From NCBI GenBank assembly GCA_030018505.1, contig JASEHO010000039.1, positions 1 through 12,048 of the forward strand: a stretch of DNA of 12,048 bases, read 5' to 3'. The position numbers and the translations under genes were made by a program. The first letter of the stretch is position 1, and every line of letters begins with the position of its first letter. The stretch is from a bacterium. GTDB lineage: Bacteria > UBA9089 > UBA9088 > JAGUXG01. The notes under the pieces are model-generated. The model saw only the letters and a program-made list of their open reading frames with translations, had not been told where the DNA came from and searched no databases. Below, piece after piece: positions 1 through 6,230 of the stretch.

Positions 1-34
1 TTGCTAGTGATCTTCTGTGCCCTCTGGTTAATCT

Positions 35-59
35 TTACTTCAGGTGGCTAAAGTGTTAA
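35..59. repeat. Partial copy of intergenic repeat end
   Basis: A ~25-bp stretch of the form TTACTTCA-n-TAAAGTGTTA matches the end of the longer repeats at 2431-2561 and 3482-3617. Only this terminal part is present. It overlaps the stop codon of the acetolactate synthase small-subunit gene, just as the other copies sit directly after the stop codons of their minus-strand neighbours. It may be a decayed copy or a conserved 3'-end signal; the sequence alone does not decide. The remaining 34 bases of the window edge show nothing recognisable. Confidence 0.5.
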
Positions 60-535
60 GTTTTTTCTGCCCTGGTTATAGCTACCTTTCCTGTTCTGAT
101 AAGCTCTACAATCTCAAAGGATTTTAAGAGGTCTATGAGACCTTCAAGTTTCTCCTCATTACCAGTCATCTCAAGGGTGACGCAGTCTTTTGCTACATCA
201 ATGATCTTTGCTCTGAATATATCGGCAATCTCTATAATCTCTGACCTTTTTCCCTTGTGTCGCACTTTGATTAAGAGGAGTTCTCTCTCTACATGGGTTG
301 TATGGGTAAGGTCAGTAACCTTAATGGTATCAACCAATTTATTCAGTTGCTTCTCTATCTGCTCAATTATCTTCTCATCTCCAGCAGTAACGATAGTCAT
401 CCGAGAGACAGTCGGGTCATCTGTTGGGGCAACACAGAGGGAGTCAATATTATAACCCCTTCCAGAAAAAAGCCCAGCTACCCTTGCTAAAACCCCAAAC
501 TTATTCTCAACCAAAACAGATATTATGTGTCTCAT
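56..535 (-). CDS. ilvN: Acetolactate synthase small (regulatory) subunit
   Basis: This 159-residue protein is the regulatory partner of acetolactate synthase, the first common enzyme of valine, leucine and isoleucine synthesis, and normally gives feedback control by valine. The N-terminal ACT domain (about residues 2-75) is recognisable: HIISVLVENKFGVLARVAGLF, then GRGYNIDSLCVAPT and a DPTVSRMTIV strand. The C-terminal half (about 80-155) fits the small-subunit C-terminal domain (RELLLIKV, EIADIFRAKIIDV, VELIRTGKVAITR). The length is usual for the short IlvH/IlvN class. It follows ilvB after 80 bp and is probably co-transcribed. No Shine-Dalgarno sequence precedes the ATG; a TATAGTT-type tandem tract lies there instead. 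The symbol could equally be ilvH. Confidence 0.95.
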   Translation of the reverse strand: MRHIISVLVENKFGVLARVAGLFSGRGYNIDSLCVAPTDDPTVSRMTIVTAGDEKIIEQIEKQLNKLVDTIKVTDLTHTTHVERELLLIKVRHKGKRSEIIEIADIFRAKIIDVAKDCVTLEMTGNEEKLEGLIDLLKSFEIVELIRTGKVAITRAEKT

Positions 536-573
536 ATATAGTTTATAGTTTATAGTCTATAGTTTATAGTCAT
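536..573. repeat. AT-rich short tandem repeat before ilvN
   Basis: The ilvB-ilvN spacer contains about four to five imperfect head-to-tail units of a 7-10-nt motif, TATAGTT/TATAGTC on the plus strand. The tract abuts the ilvN start codon, so it fills the place where a ribosome binding site would be expected. The rest of the spacer (574-615) repeats the shorter word CTTAACTCATAACTCTTAA. Such tracts can vary in copy number by slippage. No function is evident. Confidence 0.7.
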
Positions 574-615
574 AGGTATTTCCTATTCACTCTTAACTCA
601 TAACTCTTAACCCTT

Positions 616-2286
616 TCAAGCAATCCCATCCATCATCTGGGTTAGAGCCGCACCTGCTGGAACCATAGGAAAGACATTCTCCTCGCGGACTATCCTAAAG
701 TCAAGCAAGGCTGGACCTTTATAGGCTATCGCCTCCTTTATTGCTTTCGTAACCTCTTCTTTCTTTTCTACCCTTATTCCTAAGATGCCATAAGCCTCTG
801 CCAACTTTACAAAATCAGGGGCAACACTAATATCAGTATGAGAGTATCTCTTGTCATAGAATAGCTCCTGCCACTGCCTGACCATTCCCAGATACTGATT
901 ATTCAATATAGCTATTTTCACTGGCAGCTTCTCCTGGACACAGGTGGCAAGTTCCTGAATATTCATCTGGATAGAGCCATCCCCAGCAATATCAAAGACA
1001 GTTGCCTTAGGGTTAGCGACCTGAGCGCCAATTGCTGCTGGAAACCCATAGCCCATTGTGCCAAGCCCGCCTGAGGACAAAAACCTTCTTGGCTTATCAA
1101 ACTTATAATACTGTGCCGCCCACATCTGATTCTGACCAACCTCAGTGGTGATAATTGCCTCTCCATTGGTGAGTTCATAAATCTTTTCTATAACATACTG
1201 GGGTCTTAACTGGTCATCATCCTTATAGGTAAGCGGGTATCCTTTCTTCCATGCAAAAATCTTGGAAAGCCACTCGGAAATCTCTGGGGGCTCGGCTATC
1301 TTATTCAGTTCCTCCAAAATTTGTCCAACATCTCCAACAATCGGGATATGACACTTGATATTCTTGCTTATCTCTGAGGGGTCAATGTCAATGTGAATGA
1401 TTGTTGCACCTTTGGCAAACTCATCCATCTTTCCAGTAATTCTGTCATCAAACCTGGCCCCAATAGCGATGAGAAGGTCTGCCTCGCTGATAGCAAAATT
1501 TGCATACTTTGTGCCGTGCATACCGAGCATTCCAAGGGATAATGGATGGGTTCCCGGGAATCCACCCAGACCCATCAGGGTATTGGTAACTGGAATCTGG
1601 GTCTTTTCAGCTAATTCTTTCAGTTTATCAGCTGCATTGCTTAAGATAACACCTCCACCTGCATAAATGACAGGTCTCTTTGCCTTAGCTATTGCTTCTG
1701 CCGCCTTCTTTATCTGAAGTGGATGACCTTTGTGTGTAGGGTTATAGCTTCTAATGGAAACGGCTCCCAATCTAAGAGATTTGCACTTGCCAGTGGAAAC
1801 ATCCTTTGGAATATCAATCAAAACAGGGCCTGGTCTTCCTGATCTGGCCAAATAGAACGCCTCTTTCACTATTTTGCCAAGATCTTCTACACTTTTGACT
1901 AAGTAATTTTGCTTGGTGATGGGTCTGGTTATACCAACAATATCCGCCTCCTGAAAGGCATCATTGCCGATCATTGTGCTGGGAACCTGTCCAGTCAAAG
2001 CCACAATCGGGATAGAGTCCATATAGGCTGTGGCAATACCCGTAACTAAGTTTGTTGCCCCAGGACCTGATGTAGCCAGACAGACCCCGACTTTACCTGT
2101 TTCCCTGGCATAGCCATCTGCGGCATGGGCTGCGGCCTGCTCATGCCTTACTAAGACAACCTTCAGCTCTTTTGTCCGATAGAGAAGATCAAATATAGGC
2201 AGGACTGCTCCTCCTTGATACCCAAAGATTACATCCACTCCTTCCTCTATCAGCGTATCAATTAAAATCTCTGCGCCTTGTTTCAT
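616..2286 (-). CDS. ilvB: Acetolactate synthase large (catalytic) subunit
   Basis: This 556-residue ThDP-, FAD- and Mg-dependent enzyme condenses pyruvate with pyruvate or 2-oxobutyrate, the entry to branched-chain amino acid synthesis. The N-terminal pyrimidine-binding domain has the catalytic Glu49 in VRHEQAAAHAADGYAR and the SGPGATNL loop (73-80). The central domain holds IYAGGGV and the GARFDDR segment (276-282). The C-terminal pyrophosphate-binding domain has the ThDP motif, GDG at 435-437 to NN at 462-463, followed by QYLGMVRQWQELFY. Length and motifs are those of a true acetohydroxyacid synthase rather than a catabolic AlsS. The ATG lies 11 nt after the 3' end of tRNA-Leu, with only an A-run and no clear ribosome binding site between them. 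Confidence 0.97.
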   Translation of the reverse strand: MKQGAEILIDTLIEEGVDVIFGYQGGAVLPIFDLLYRTKELKVVLVRHEQAAAHAADGYARETGKVGVCLATSGPGATNLVTGIATAYMDSIPIVALTGQVPSTMIGNDAFQEADIVGITRPITKQNYLVKSVEDLGKIVKEAFYLARSGRPGPVLIDIPKDVSTGKCKSLRLGAVSIRSYNPTHKGHPLQIKKAAEAIAKAKRPVIYAGGGVILSNAADKLKELAEKTQIPVTNTLMGLGGFPGTHPLSLGMLGMHGTKYANFAISEADLLIAIGARFDDRITGKMDEFAKGATIIHIDIDPSEISKNIKCHIPIVGDVGQILEELNKIAEPPEISEWLSKIFAWKKGYPLTYKDDDQLRPQYVIEKIYELTNGEAIITTEVGQNQMWAAQYYKFDKPRRFLSSGGLGTMGYGFPAAIGAQVANPKATVFDIAGDGSIQMNIQELATCVQEKLPVKIAILNNQYLGMVRQWQELFYDKRYSHTDISVAPDFVKLAEAYGILGIRVEKKEEVTKAIKEAIAYKGPALLDFRIVREENVFPMVPAGAALTQMMDGIA

Positions 2287-2297
2287 TTTTTTTCAAA

Positions 2298-2379
2298 TGC
2301 CGGGAGCGGGACTCGAACCCGCATAGGTTACCCCATGCGCCCCTTAAACGCACGTGTCTGCCAGTTCCACCATCCCGGC
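2298..2379 (-). tRNA. tRNA-Leu, apparent anticodon AAG
   Basis: The 82-nt gene folds as a class II tRNA. The acceptor stem is GCCGGGA/TCCCGGC with discriminator A73. The D arm is GTG/CAC with the leucine-type AACTGGCAGA loop. The anticodon stem is TGCGT/GCGCA around loop TTAAGGG. A short variable arm (GGG-GTAA-CCT) follows, then the T arm GCGGG-TTCGAGT-CCCGC. CCA is not encoded. Aligned with standard bacterial leucine tRNAs (one base after the D stem, then five pairs), the anticodon is AAG, with G37 as expected after a G36 anticodon. Reading it as UAA needs a mismatched stem base pair and a missing base 26. The gene is co-directional with and 11 nt upstream of ilvB. Confidence is high for tRNA-Leu and moderate for the anticodon. 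Confidence 0.93.
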
Positions 2380-2382
2380 ATT

Positions 2383-2561
2383 GTAACTATTTACCCATCT
2401 AAAAGTGAAGTAACAACCAAATAAAAAGGGAATTCATTGCAAAATTATCAATGAGCAATTATCAATTAACATTTGAAGAAGAATAATTTTAAAATGCTAA
2501 TTGCTAATTTTACATTTTACATTGAACTTTACTCGGTTACTTCAGATGAGTAAAGTGTTAC
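2383..2561. mobile_element. MITE-like element with terminal inverted repeats
   Basis: The outer ends are imperfect inverted repeats. The left end (2383-2414) begins GTAACTATTTACCCATCT, and the complement of the right end (2536-2561) begins GTAACACTTTACTCATCT; both continue to GAAGTAAC. The interior (from 2431) is AT-rich, with repeated words such as CATTGATAATT and AATTGCTAATT, and codes for nothing. The inner 131 bp recur at 3482-3617. The element fills the 190 bp between the histone-deacetylase-family gene and the tRNA-Leu, so the tRNA-ilvBN promoter must lie in or beside it. No target-site duplication is obvious. MITE is an inference from form only. Confidence 0.5.
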
Positions 2562-2568
2562 CCGTCAT

Positions 2569-3465
2569 TTATCTAAACAATTCCATTGCCTTCTTTATGG
2601 CATTATAATGAATCTGAACAGTATCGGAAATTTCCTTAGCATACCCACCTGCTAAGACTAAAACTATAGGCACCCCTTTCTTTTTTGCATTCTCAAAGAG
2701 TATTTCATCCCTTCTTATAAACCCTCTTATTGTAACCTTTAGACCACCTAATTGGTCATTGCAGTATGGATCCGCCCCAGCCACATAGACGATAAGCTCA
2801 GGTTCCACCACATTCATCATCCGTAGGACATCTTCCTCTAAAATAGCCAGATACTCCCCTTCGCTTGTTCCAGGCCTAAGATTCACATCTCTGTTGCTCT
2901 TTTCTTTTCTTAATGGGTAGATGTTCTCCTGATGAATAGAATATGTATAGACAGAAGGGTCATTCTTGAATATAAAGGCTGTCCCATTTCCCTGGTGAAG
3001 ATCGCAATCAATGACTAATGCCTTTTTTATCAGATTTTCGTGCTGAAGCACCCTTACGCCTACAGCTATATCATTCAAAAGACAGAAGCCCTCTCCATGG
3101 TCAGGGTAGGCATGATGAAAACCTCCTCCAACATTTATGCCACATCCATCTTTTAAGGAGATCTTTGCCGCTATGGCTGTTCCGCTACAGGCGCAGCGGA
3201 ATGTCTTAAATAGCTTCAAAGAATAAGGAATTTCAAGTATTGCTTGCTCACGATGGGTTAAAGTGCCTCTCCATAACTTGTTAATATACTCTCCTGTATG
3301 AACCAAAAGCAATCCACCATCTGCTATAGGTGGGGCTTCAATAATATCCTCCTTCAGGATTATCCCATTATTCAAGAGTTTCTCTATGATAAGCCCATAC
3401 TTCTCCATAGGAAAGACATGTGAGCCAATATCAGCATAGTAATTGGGAGAATAAACGACTTTCAT
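2569..3465 (-). CDS. Histone deacetylase superfamily hydrolase (class IV-like)
   Basis: This 298-residue zinc hydrolase belongs to the arginase/deacetylase fold family that includes AcuC, acetylpolyamine amidohydrolases and HDACs. The catalytic parts are all visible: GGGFHHA (113-119) with the paired histidines, the FCLLND segment (127-132), zinc ligands Asp155 and His157 in DCDLHQGNG, the third ligand Asp232 in AGADPY, and the transition-state Tyr in LAGGYAKE (Tyr275). The short length and the HHA/FCLLNDIAVG pattern resemble the HDAC11-like (class IV) bacterial group more than AcuC (~380 residues). The substrate is unknown; candidates are acetyl-lysine, acetylpolyamine or another amide. It stands alone between two copies of the same intergenic repeat. 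Only weak ribosome-binding signals precede the ATG. Confidence 0.9.
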   Translation of the reverse strand: MKVVYSPNYYADIGSHVFPMEKYGLIIEKLLNNGIILKEDIIEAPPIADGGLLLVHTGEYINKLWRGTLTHREQAILEIPYSLKLFKTFRCACSGTAIAAKISLKDGCGINVGGGFHHAYPDHGEGFCLLNDIAVGVRVLQHENLIKKALVIDCDLHQGNGTAFIFKNDPSVYTYSIHQENIYPLRKEKSNRDVNLRPGTSEGEYLAILEEDVLRMMNVVEPELIVYVAGADPYCNDQLGGLKVTIRGFIRRDEILFENAKKKGVPIVLVLAGGYAKEISDTVQIHYNAIKKAMELFR

Positions 3466-3481
3466 TCTTAGAAGAAAATGT

Positions 3482-3617
3482 AATTCATTGCAAAATTATC
3501 AATGAGCAATTAGCAATTAACTTTTGAAGAAGAGGAATAATTTTAAGATGCTAATTGCTAATTTTACATTTTACATTGAACTTTACCGAGTTACTTCATA
3601 ATGGCTTAAAGTGTTAC
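3482..3617. repeat. Second copy of ~130-bp AT-rich intergenic repeat
   Basis: This stretch matches 2431-2561 in the same orientation with few differences and small indels. Shared blocks include AATTCATTGCAAAATTATCA, GCTAATTGCTAATTTTACAT and the terminal TAAAGTGTTAC. Unlike the first copy it has no recognisable left inverted repeat. It occupies the junction between the divergent PAP2 gene (3632 onward) and the histone-deacetylase-family gene, starting 16 bp beyond the latter's start codon. The two copies thus form direct repeats around one gene. Confidence 0.85.
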
Positions 3618-3631
3618 AAGAAAATCACCTG

Positions 3632-4054
3632 TTATGTCAACAAAACCCCAATGATAGCACCCAATATCCCACCCACTATAACCTCAGTTGGTGTATGACC
3701 CAAAAACTCCTTTACCCTTTCTGCATCTACTCTTCCATCTTCAAGCATCTTATTTAGGAGCCTGGCTTGTTGTCCGGCAGACCTCCGCACACCAGCCGCA
3801 TCATTCATAATAATAAAGGTAAAGACTAAGGTAACTATAAAAATAGGGCTTGTCCATCCCTCTATCCTTCCTACAACTGTGGTCAGAGCAACTGTTCCTG
3901 AAGAATGGGAGCTTGGCATTCCACCTGTTTTAAGCAGCCCCCTAAAATCAAAGCGTTTGTATCTCACAGCAAAGATTAAAGTCTTTATAAGCTGAGCTGT
4001 TATCCATGCCAAAAATGGGGCAAGAAACATAGGGGACCCAATCAATCCTTGCAT
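3632..4054 (-). CDS. Divergent PAP2 family membrane protein (YuiD-like)
   Basis: This 140-residue integral membrane protein belongs to the DUF212/YuiD group, remote relatives of PAP2 lipid phosphatases and vanadium haloperoxidases. It shows the group's MPSSHSSGTVAL core (about 46-57), the DAAGVRRSAGQQA segment after a membrane helix, and GHTPTEVIVGG (about 119-129) near the C-terminus. These correspond to the phosphatase motifs carrying Ser-His, Arg and His. Hydrophobic helices are seen at about 8-30, 52-62, 72-86 and 124-139. The likely role is phosphatase-like action on a lipid or prenyl phosphate in the cytoplasmic membrane, but no substrate is established for this group as far as I know. 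It starts 3 nt after the stop of the M16 peptidase gene, so the two are probably one transcript. Confidence 0.88.
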   Translation of the reverse strand: MQGLIGSPMFLAPFLAWITAQLIKTLIFAVRYKRFDFRGLLKTGGMPSSHSSGTVALTTVVGRIEGWTSPIFIVTLVFTFIIMNDAAGVRRSAGQQARLLNKMLEDGRVDAERVKEFLGHTPTEVIVGGILGAIIGVLLT

Positions 4055-4057
4055 TTT

Positions 4058-5323
4058 TTAACAAGAAAGCTCTATTTTGGCTATATCTTCGCTTGAAATA
4101 GGACCAATTGTGGCACAACACAAGGTTTCGCTTAGAAAGAGTCTATTTGCAAGCCCCATAATCTCATTCGCTGTCACTGTATCTATCATTCTTATTATTT
4201 CATCTGTGGAAAAGAACCTTTCAAAGTATGCCTCCTGCTTTGCCAACCTGCTCATTCTATGGGCTGTATTCTCTAATGCCAGGAGCAGACCACCCTTTAA
4301 TTGCTCCTTTACCTTGGAAAGCTCCTTTTCATCCACTAATTCATTCTTTATCTTCTTAAATTCCTTTGTTACCAGAGATATAATCTGAGAGAGGTTTTGT
4401 GGCGATGTTCCACAATAGACAGTGAATAAACCACAAGGTCTAAAGAAGGAAGAGTAAGAAGCTATATGATAGGCAAGCCCTCTCTTTTCTCTAATCTCAT
4501 AAAAGAGTCTGGAACTCATCCCGCCACCAAGTATTGTATCTAAAAGAGAAAGGACAAACCTTTCATCTGCTGTGGCTGAAACACCCTTTGTCCCAAGGCA
4601 GATATGAACCTGTTCGGTATCCTTTTCTTTATTGACAATGGAGCGTTTAATTTCAGGCTGGCCATTGTTTATTGCCCAAGGAGCCCCAGAAAGGGTTGAA
4701 AAATTTTCTGTAATTAACTTCATCACCTTAAGATAGTTGAAATTCCCGGCGACTGAGATTATAGCCTTGTCTGGGGTATAATGGTCTTTATAGTAATTAA
4801 GGAGACTGGCTCTTTTCAACTCAAGGATGCTCTTATTGTTTCCAATGACAGGTCTTCCTAAGGAATGCTGAGGAAGGGCAGTCGAGATAAAGAAGTCATG
4901 GATAAGCTCATCAGGTGTATCCTCATACATCCTTATCTCCTCAAGGATAACACCCCTCTCCCTCTCAAACTCCTCATCAACAAAAAGGGAATTTTTGAGA
5001 ATATCAGCCAAAAGGGTTATGGCTGTCTCAATATGCTCACCAGCAACCTTCACATAATAGCAGGTCTGTTCCTTTCCTGTGAATGCCCCTAAATCTCCAC
5101 CTATTCTATCTATTGTCTCTGATATTTCGCGGGCTGTCCTTTCTGGTGTGCCTTTGAAGATCATATGCTCCACAAAATGGGAGACGCCACCAACACCCTC
5201 CTTCTCACAGCAGGAGCCAACATTTACCCATATTCCAACTGTGGCAGACCGCACCCCAGGCACCTCCTCTGTTACTACCCTTATTCCACTGCCAAGGAAC
5301 TCTTTATGAAACTTTTCCATCAT
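4058..5323 (-). CDS. M16 family zinc metallopeptidase
   Basis: This 421-residue protein is a soluble single-chain member of the pitrilysin/mitochondrial processing peptidase family (YmxG/PqqL-like). The inverted zinc motif HFVEH lies at 49-53, and the third ligand is Glu129 in RGVILEEI, 76 residues after His53, the family spacing. The C-terminal homologous domain contains the GGGMSSRLFYEIREKRGLAYH signature. Length is normal for one M16 unit with its inactive C-terminal half (M16 and M16_C domains). No signal peptide is seen, so action in the cytoplasm is inferred. The ATG lies in a 13-bp perfect tandem duplication and has no clear Shine-Dalgarno; an in-frame stop lies just upstream, so the start must be Met1 or Met2. 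The divergent PAP2 gene follows after 3 nt. Confidence 0.95.
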   Translation of the reverse strand: MMEKFHKEFLGSGIRVVTEEVPGVRSATVGIWVNVGSCCEKEGVGGVSHFVEHMIFKGTPERTAREISETIDRIGGDLGAFTGKEQTCYYVKVAGEHIETAITLLADILKNSLFVDEEFERERGVILEEIRMYEDTPDELIHDFFISTALPQHSLGRPVIGNNKSILELKRASLLNYYKDHYTPDKAIISVAGNFNYLKVMKLITENFSTLSGAPWAINNGQPEIKRSIVNKEKDTEQVHICLGTKGVSATADERFVLSLLDTILGGGMSSRLFYEIREKRGLAYHIASYSSFFRPCGLFTVYCGTSPQNLSQIISLVTKEFKKIKNELVDEKELSKVKEQLKGGLLLALENTAHRMSRLAKQEAYFERFFSTDEIIRMIDTVTANEIMGLANRLFLSETLCCATIGPISSEDIAKIELSC

Positions 5324-5343
5324 TATGTATCATCATTATGTAT
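5318..5343. repeat. 13-bp tandem duplication over the M16 start codon
   Basis: CATCATTATGTAT occurs twice head to tail, at 5318-5330 and 5331-5343, without mismatch. On the minus strand this duplicates an ATGATG start-codon pair. The second pair is out of frame with the peptidase because 13 is not a multiple of three. It takes the place where a ribosome binding site would be. Confidence 0.85.
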
Positions 5344-5369
5344 GGGGACACAATACTTATTTTCTTTAT

Positions 5370-5769
5370 CTACTTCACCACCATAGCTTTAGTAGCAGAA
5401 AACTTATCTGCCTTTAGGTTGATATAGTATAATCCATTAGCTACCTTCTGTCCAGTATCATTTTTTCCATCCCAGAATATGGCTCTATCTTGCTTGGTGT
5501 AAGAGCCTGTCTTCTTTGGTCCTGCCTCTATAGTTCTTACCCTTATTTTCTTTTTACCCGGATTCCCCTTCCCTTTGTTCCAAACCAAACAGCATCTTTA
5601 TCCACTTTTATCACTGTAATTGTATCCATCTCATCTCCATTTGCTTCTGAATAGACCAAAAATCTATCTTTTGCCCTTTCGTATTTTGTAATACCGCCAA
5701 GATTGCTTCCAATCCAGACATAATTTTTATCTGGAGCAATTGCAGTGACAATATCACTTAAGGAAGGGA
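5370..5769 (-). pseudogene. Broken 3' end of a beta-propeller/FlgD-Ig protein
   Basis: Two reading frames hold pieces of one former gene. The upstream frame (about 5769-5543) encodes two propeller-type blades of the two-component-regulator propeller style: DKNYVWIGSNLGGITKYER then VDKDAVWFGTKGRGI, after which it meets a stop. The downstream frame (about 5588-5370) encodes the end of a FlgD-type Ig domain: RTIEAGPKKTGSYT, WDGKNDTGQKVANGLYYINL and a final ATKAMVVK. Such domains end exported or surface proteins in several didermic phyla. The first half of the Ig domain, normally an NPFNP-type strand set, is missing, so an internal deletion with a frameshift lies near 5543-5588. The 5' part of the gene ends at the transposase remnant. 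Confidence 0.75.
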
Positions 5770-5800
5770 GGAAAGGAGACGTAACCCTTTTTTATTTATC

Positions 5801-6081
5801 TTATCGTTCTACCCTTCCTCTGTTCTTAGGAAAAGAATGTGCGGCAGCACTTGACCATGCATGGATAATCTTCAGCATTGTCAACTATCTTTGCTCGGAT
5901 AGGATTCCGTTCTACATACCTTACCGCAAACCATAAATATCTTTCATTTGGAATATTCCTGAAGCCATTCAAGATACTTTTTACGGTCTCAGTCTTCAAA
6001 AAATATATCCTCTCTGCGGTTACCCCTTTGAGTTATATGATAGGGGAGACTTTCAATTACTGCTCTTGTTATCCATAGCAT
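5801..6081 (-). pseudogene. REP-associated tyrosine transposase (Y1/HUH) remnant
   Basis: Conceptual translation gives the family's N-terminus, RAVIESLPYHITQRGNRRED then IFFED-stop-DRKKYLEWLQEYSK. It then jumps to the C-terminal signature RYLWFAVRYVERNPIRAKIV, DNAEDYP, and after a frameshift WSSAAAHSFPKNRGRVER. Three lesions are visible. There is a TGA at 5989-5991, as if CGA had mutated. A deletion at about 5943-5948 removes the core with the HUH motif (usually NHVHL). CATG is duplicated at 5855-5864, turning CCATGG into CCATGCATGG. The YxxxN motif expected to hold the catalytic tyrosine (YVERN) survives. Such enzymes nick and move short palindromic elements in trans; this copy cannot be active. 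Confidence 0.85.
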
Positions 6082-6087
6082 AGCATA

Positions 6088-6115
6088 ATTATATAACATT
6101 AGACCATAATGTCAA
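6088..6115 (-). promoter_or_regulatory. Consensus sigma-70 promoter in transposase element
   Basis: On the minus strand TTGACA (6115-6110) and TATAAT (6093-6088) are perfect matches to the sigma-70 hexamers, separated by 16 bp. The apparent transposase ATG follows the -10 box by one base, so the message would begin inside the reading frame or the real start was further in. The promoter points into the transposase remnant and, beyond it, the propeller and M16 genes. Confidence 0.6.
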
Positions 6116-6139
6116 GAAAAAAGGTTGCGTCCCCTTTCC

Positions 6140-6228
6140 CGCACACCAGAAAAGAGCAAACTGTCAGCCTTATCCCTTCTAACATTATCCTTTAGCTTTG
6201 CTTTTAATCCGTCTATTATCCCTTGCAT
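6140..6228 (-). pseudogene. Truncated 5' end of a PP-loop (Asn synthase-like) gene
   Basis: An ATG two bases after the cobS stop opens MQGIIDGLKAKLKDNVRR then DKADSLLFSG, and the frame then runs into the transposase terminal repeat and stops within it. Charged helix followed by a short hydrophobic strand ending SG is how N-type ATP-pyrophosphatases (asparagine synthase-like PP-loop proteins) begin, with the P-loop SGGxDS expected next. Here the sequence diverges exactly within that motif. What remains is about 28 codons, so identification rests on pattern resemblance only. The spacing suggests it was the next gene of the cob operon. Confidence 0.45.
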
Positions 6229-6230
6229 TT

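Larger units (their letters stand above)
5770..6139 (-). mobile_element. Degenerate REP-associated transposase element
   Basis: A 370-bp unit is bounded by imperfect inverted repeats: 5770-5793 reads GGAAAGGAGACGTAACCC plus a T-run, and the complement of 6117-6139 reads GGAAAGGGGACGCAACC plus a T-run. Inside are a promoter and a broken transposase gene. The outer flanks come from unrelated genes: a PP-loop-like 5' fragment on the 6140 side and a propeller 3' fragment on the 5769 side. No target duplication is visible. It is a non-autonomous, decayed copy. Confidence 0.7.

Noticed and set aside
1397..1666. Long plus-strand open frame inside ilvB
   Set aside because: It is antisense to strongly conserved acetolactate synthase coding sequence, with no family resemblance and no start signals.
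2298..2379. Anticodon UAA for the leucine tRNA
   Set aside because: It needs a G-G mismatch closing the anticodon stem and no base 26, whereas AAG gives five pairs, standard spacing and the expected G37.
2431..3617. CRISPR-like direct repeats around the deacetylase-family gene
   Set aside because: There are only two ~130-bp copies separated by a whole gene, with no regular spacers and no cas genes.
5801..5936. Plus-strand small proteins in the transposase region
   Set aside because: The minus strand reads as a recognisable transposase C-terminus, so the plus-strand frames are shadows.
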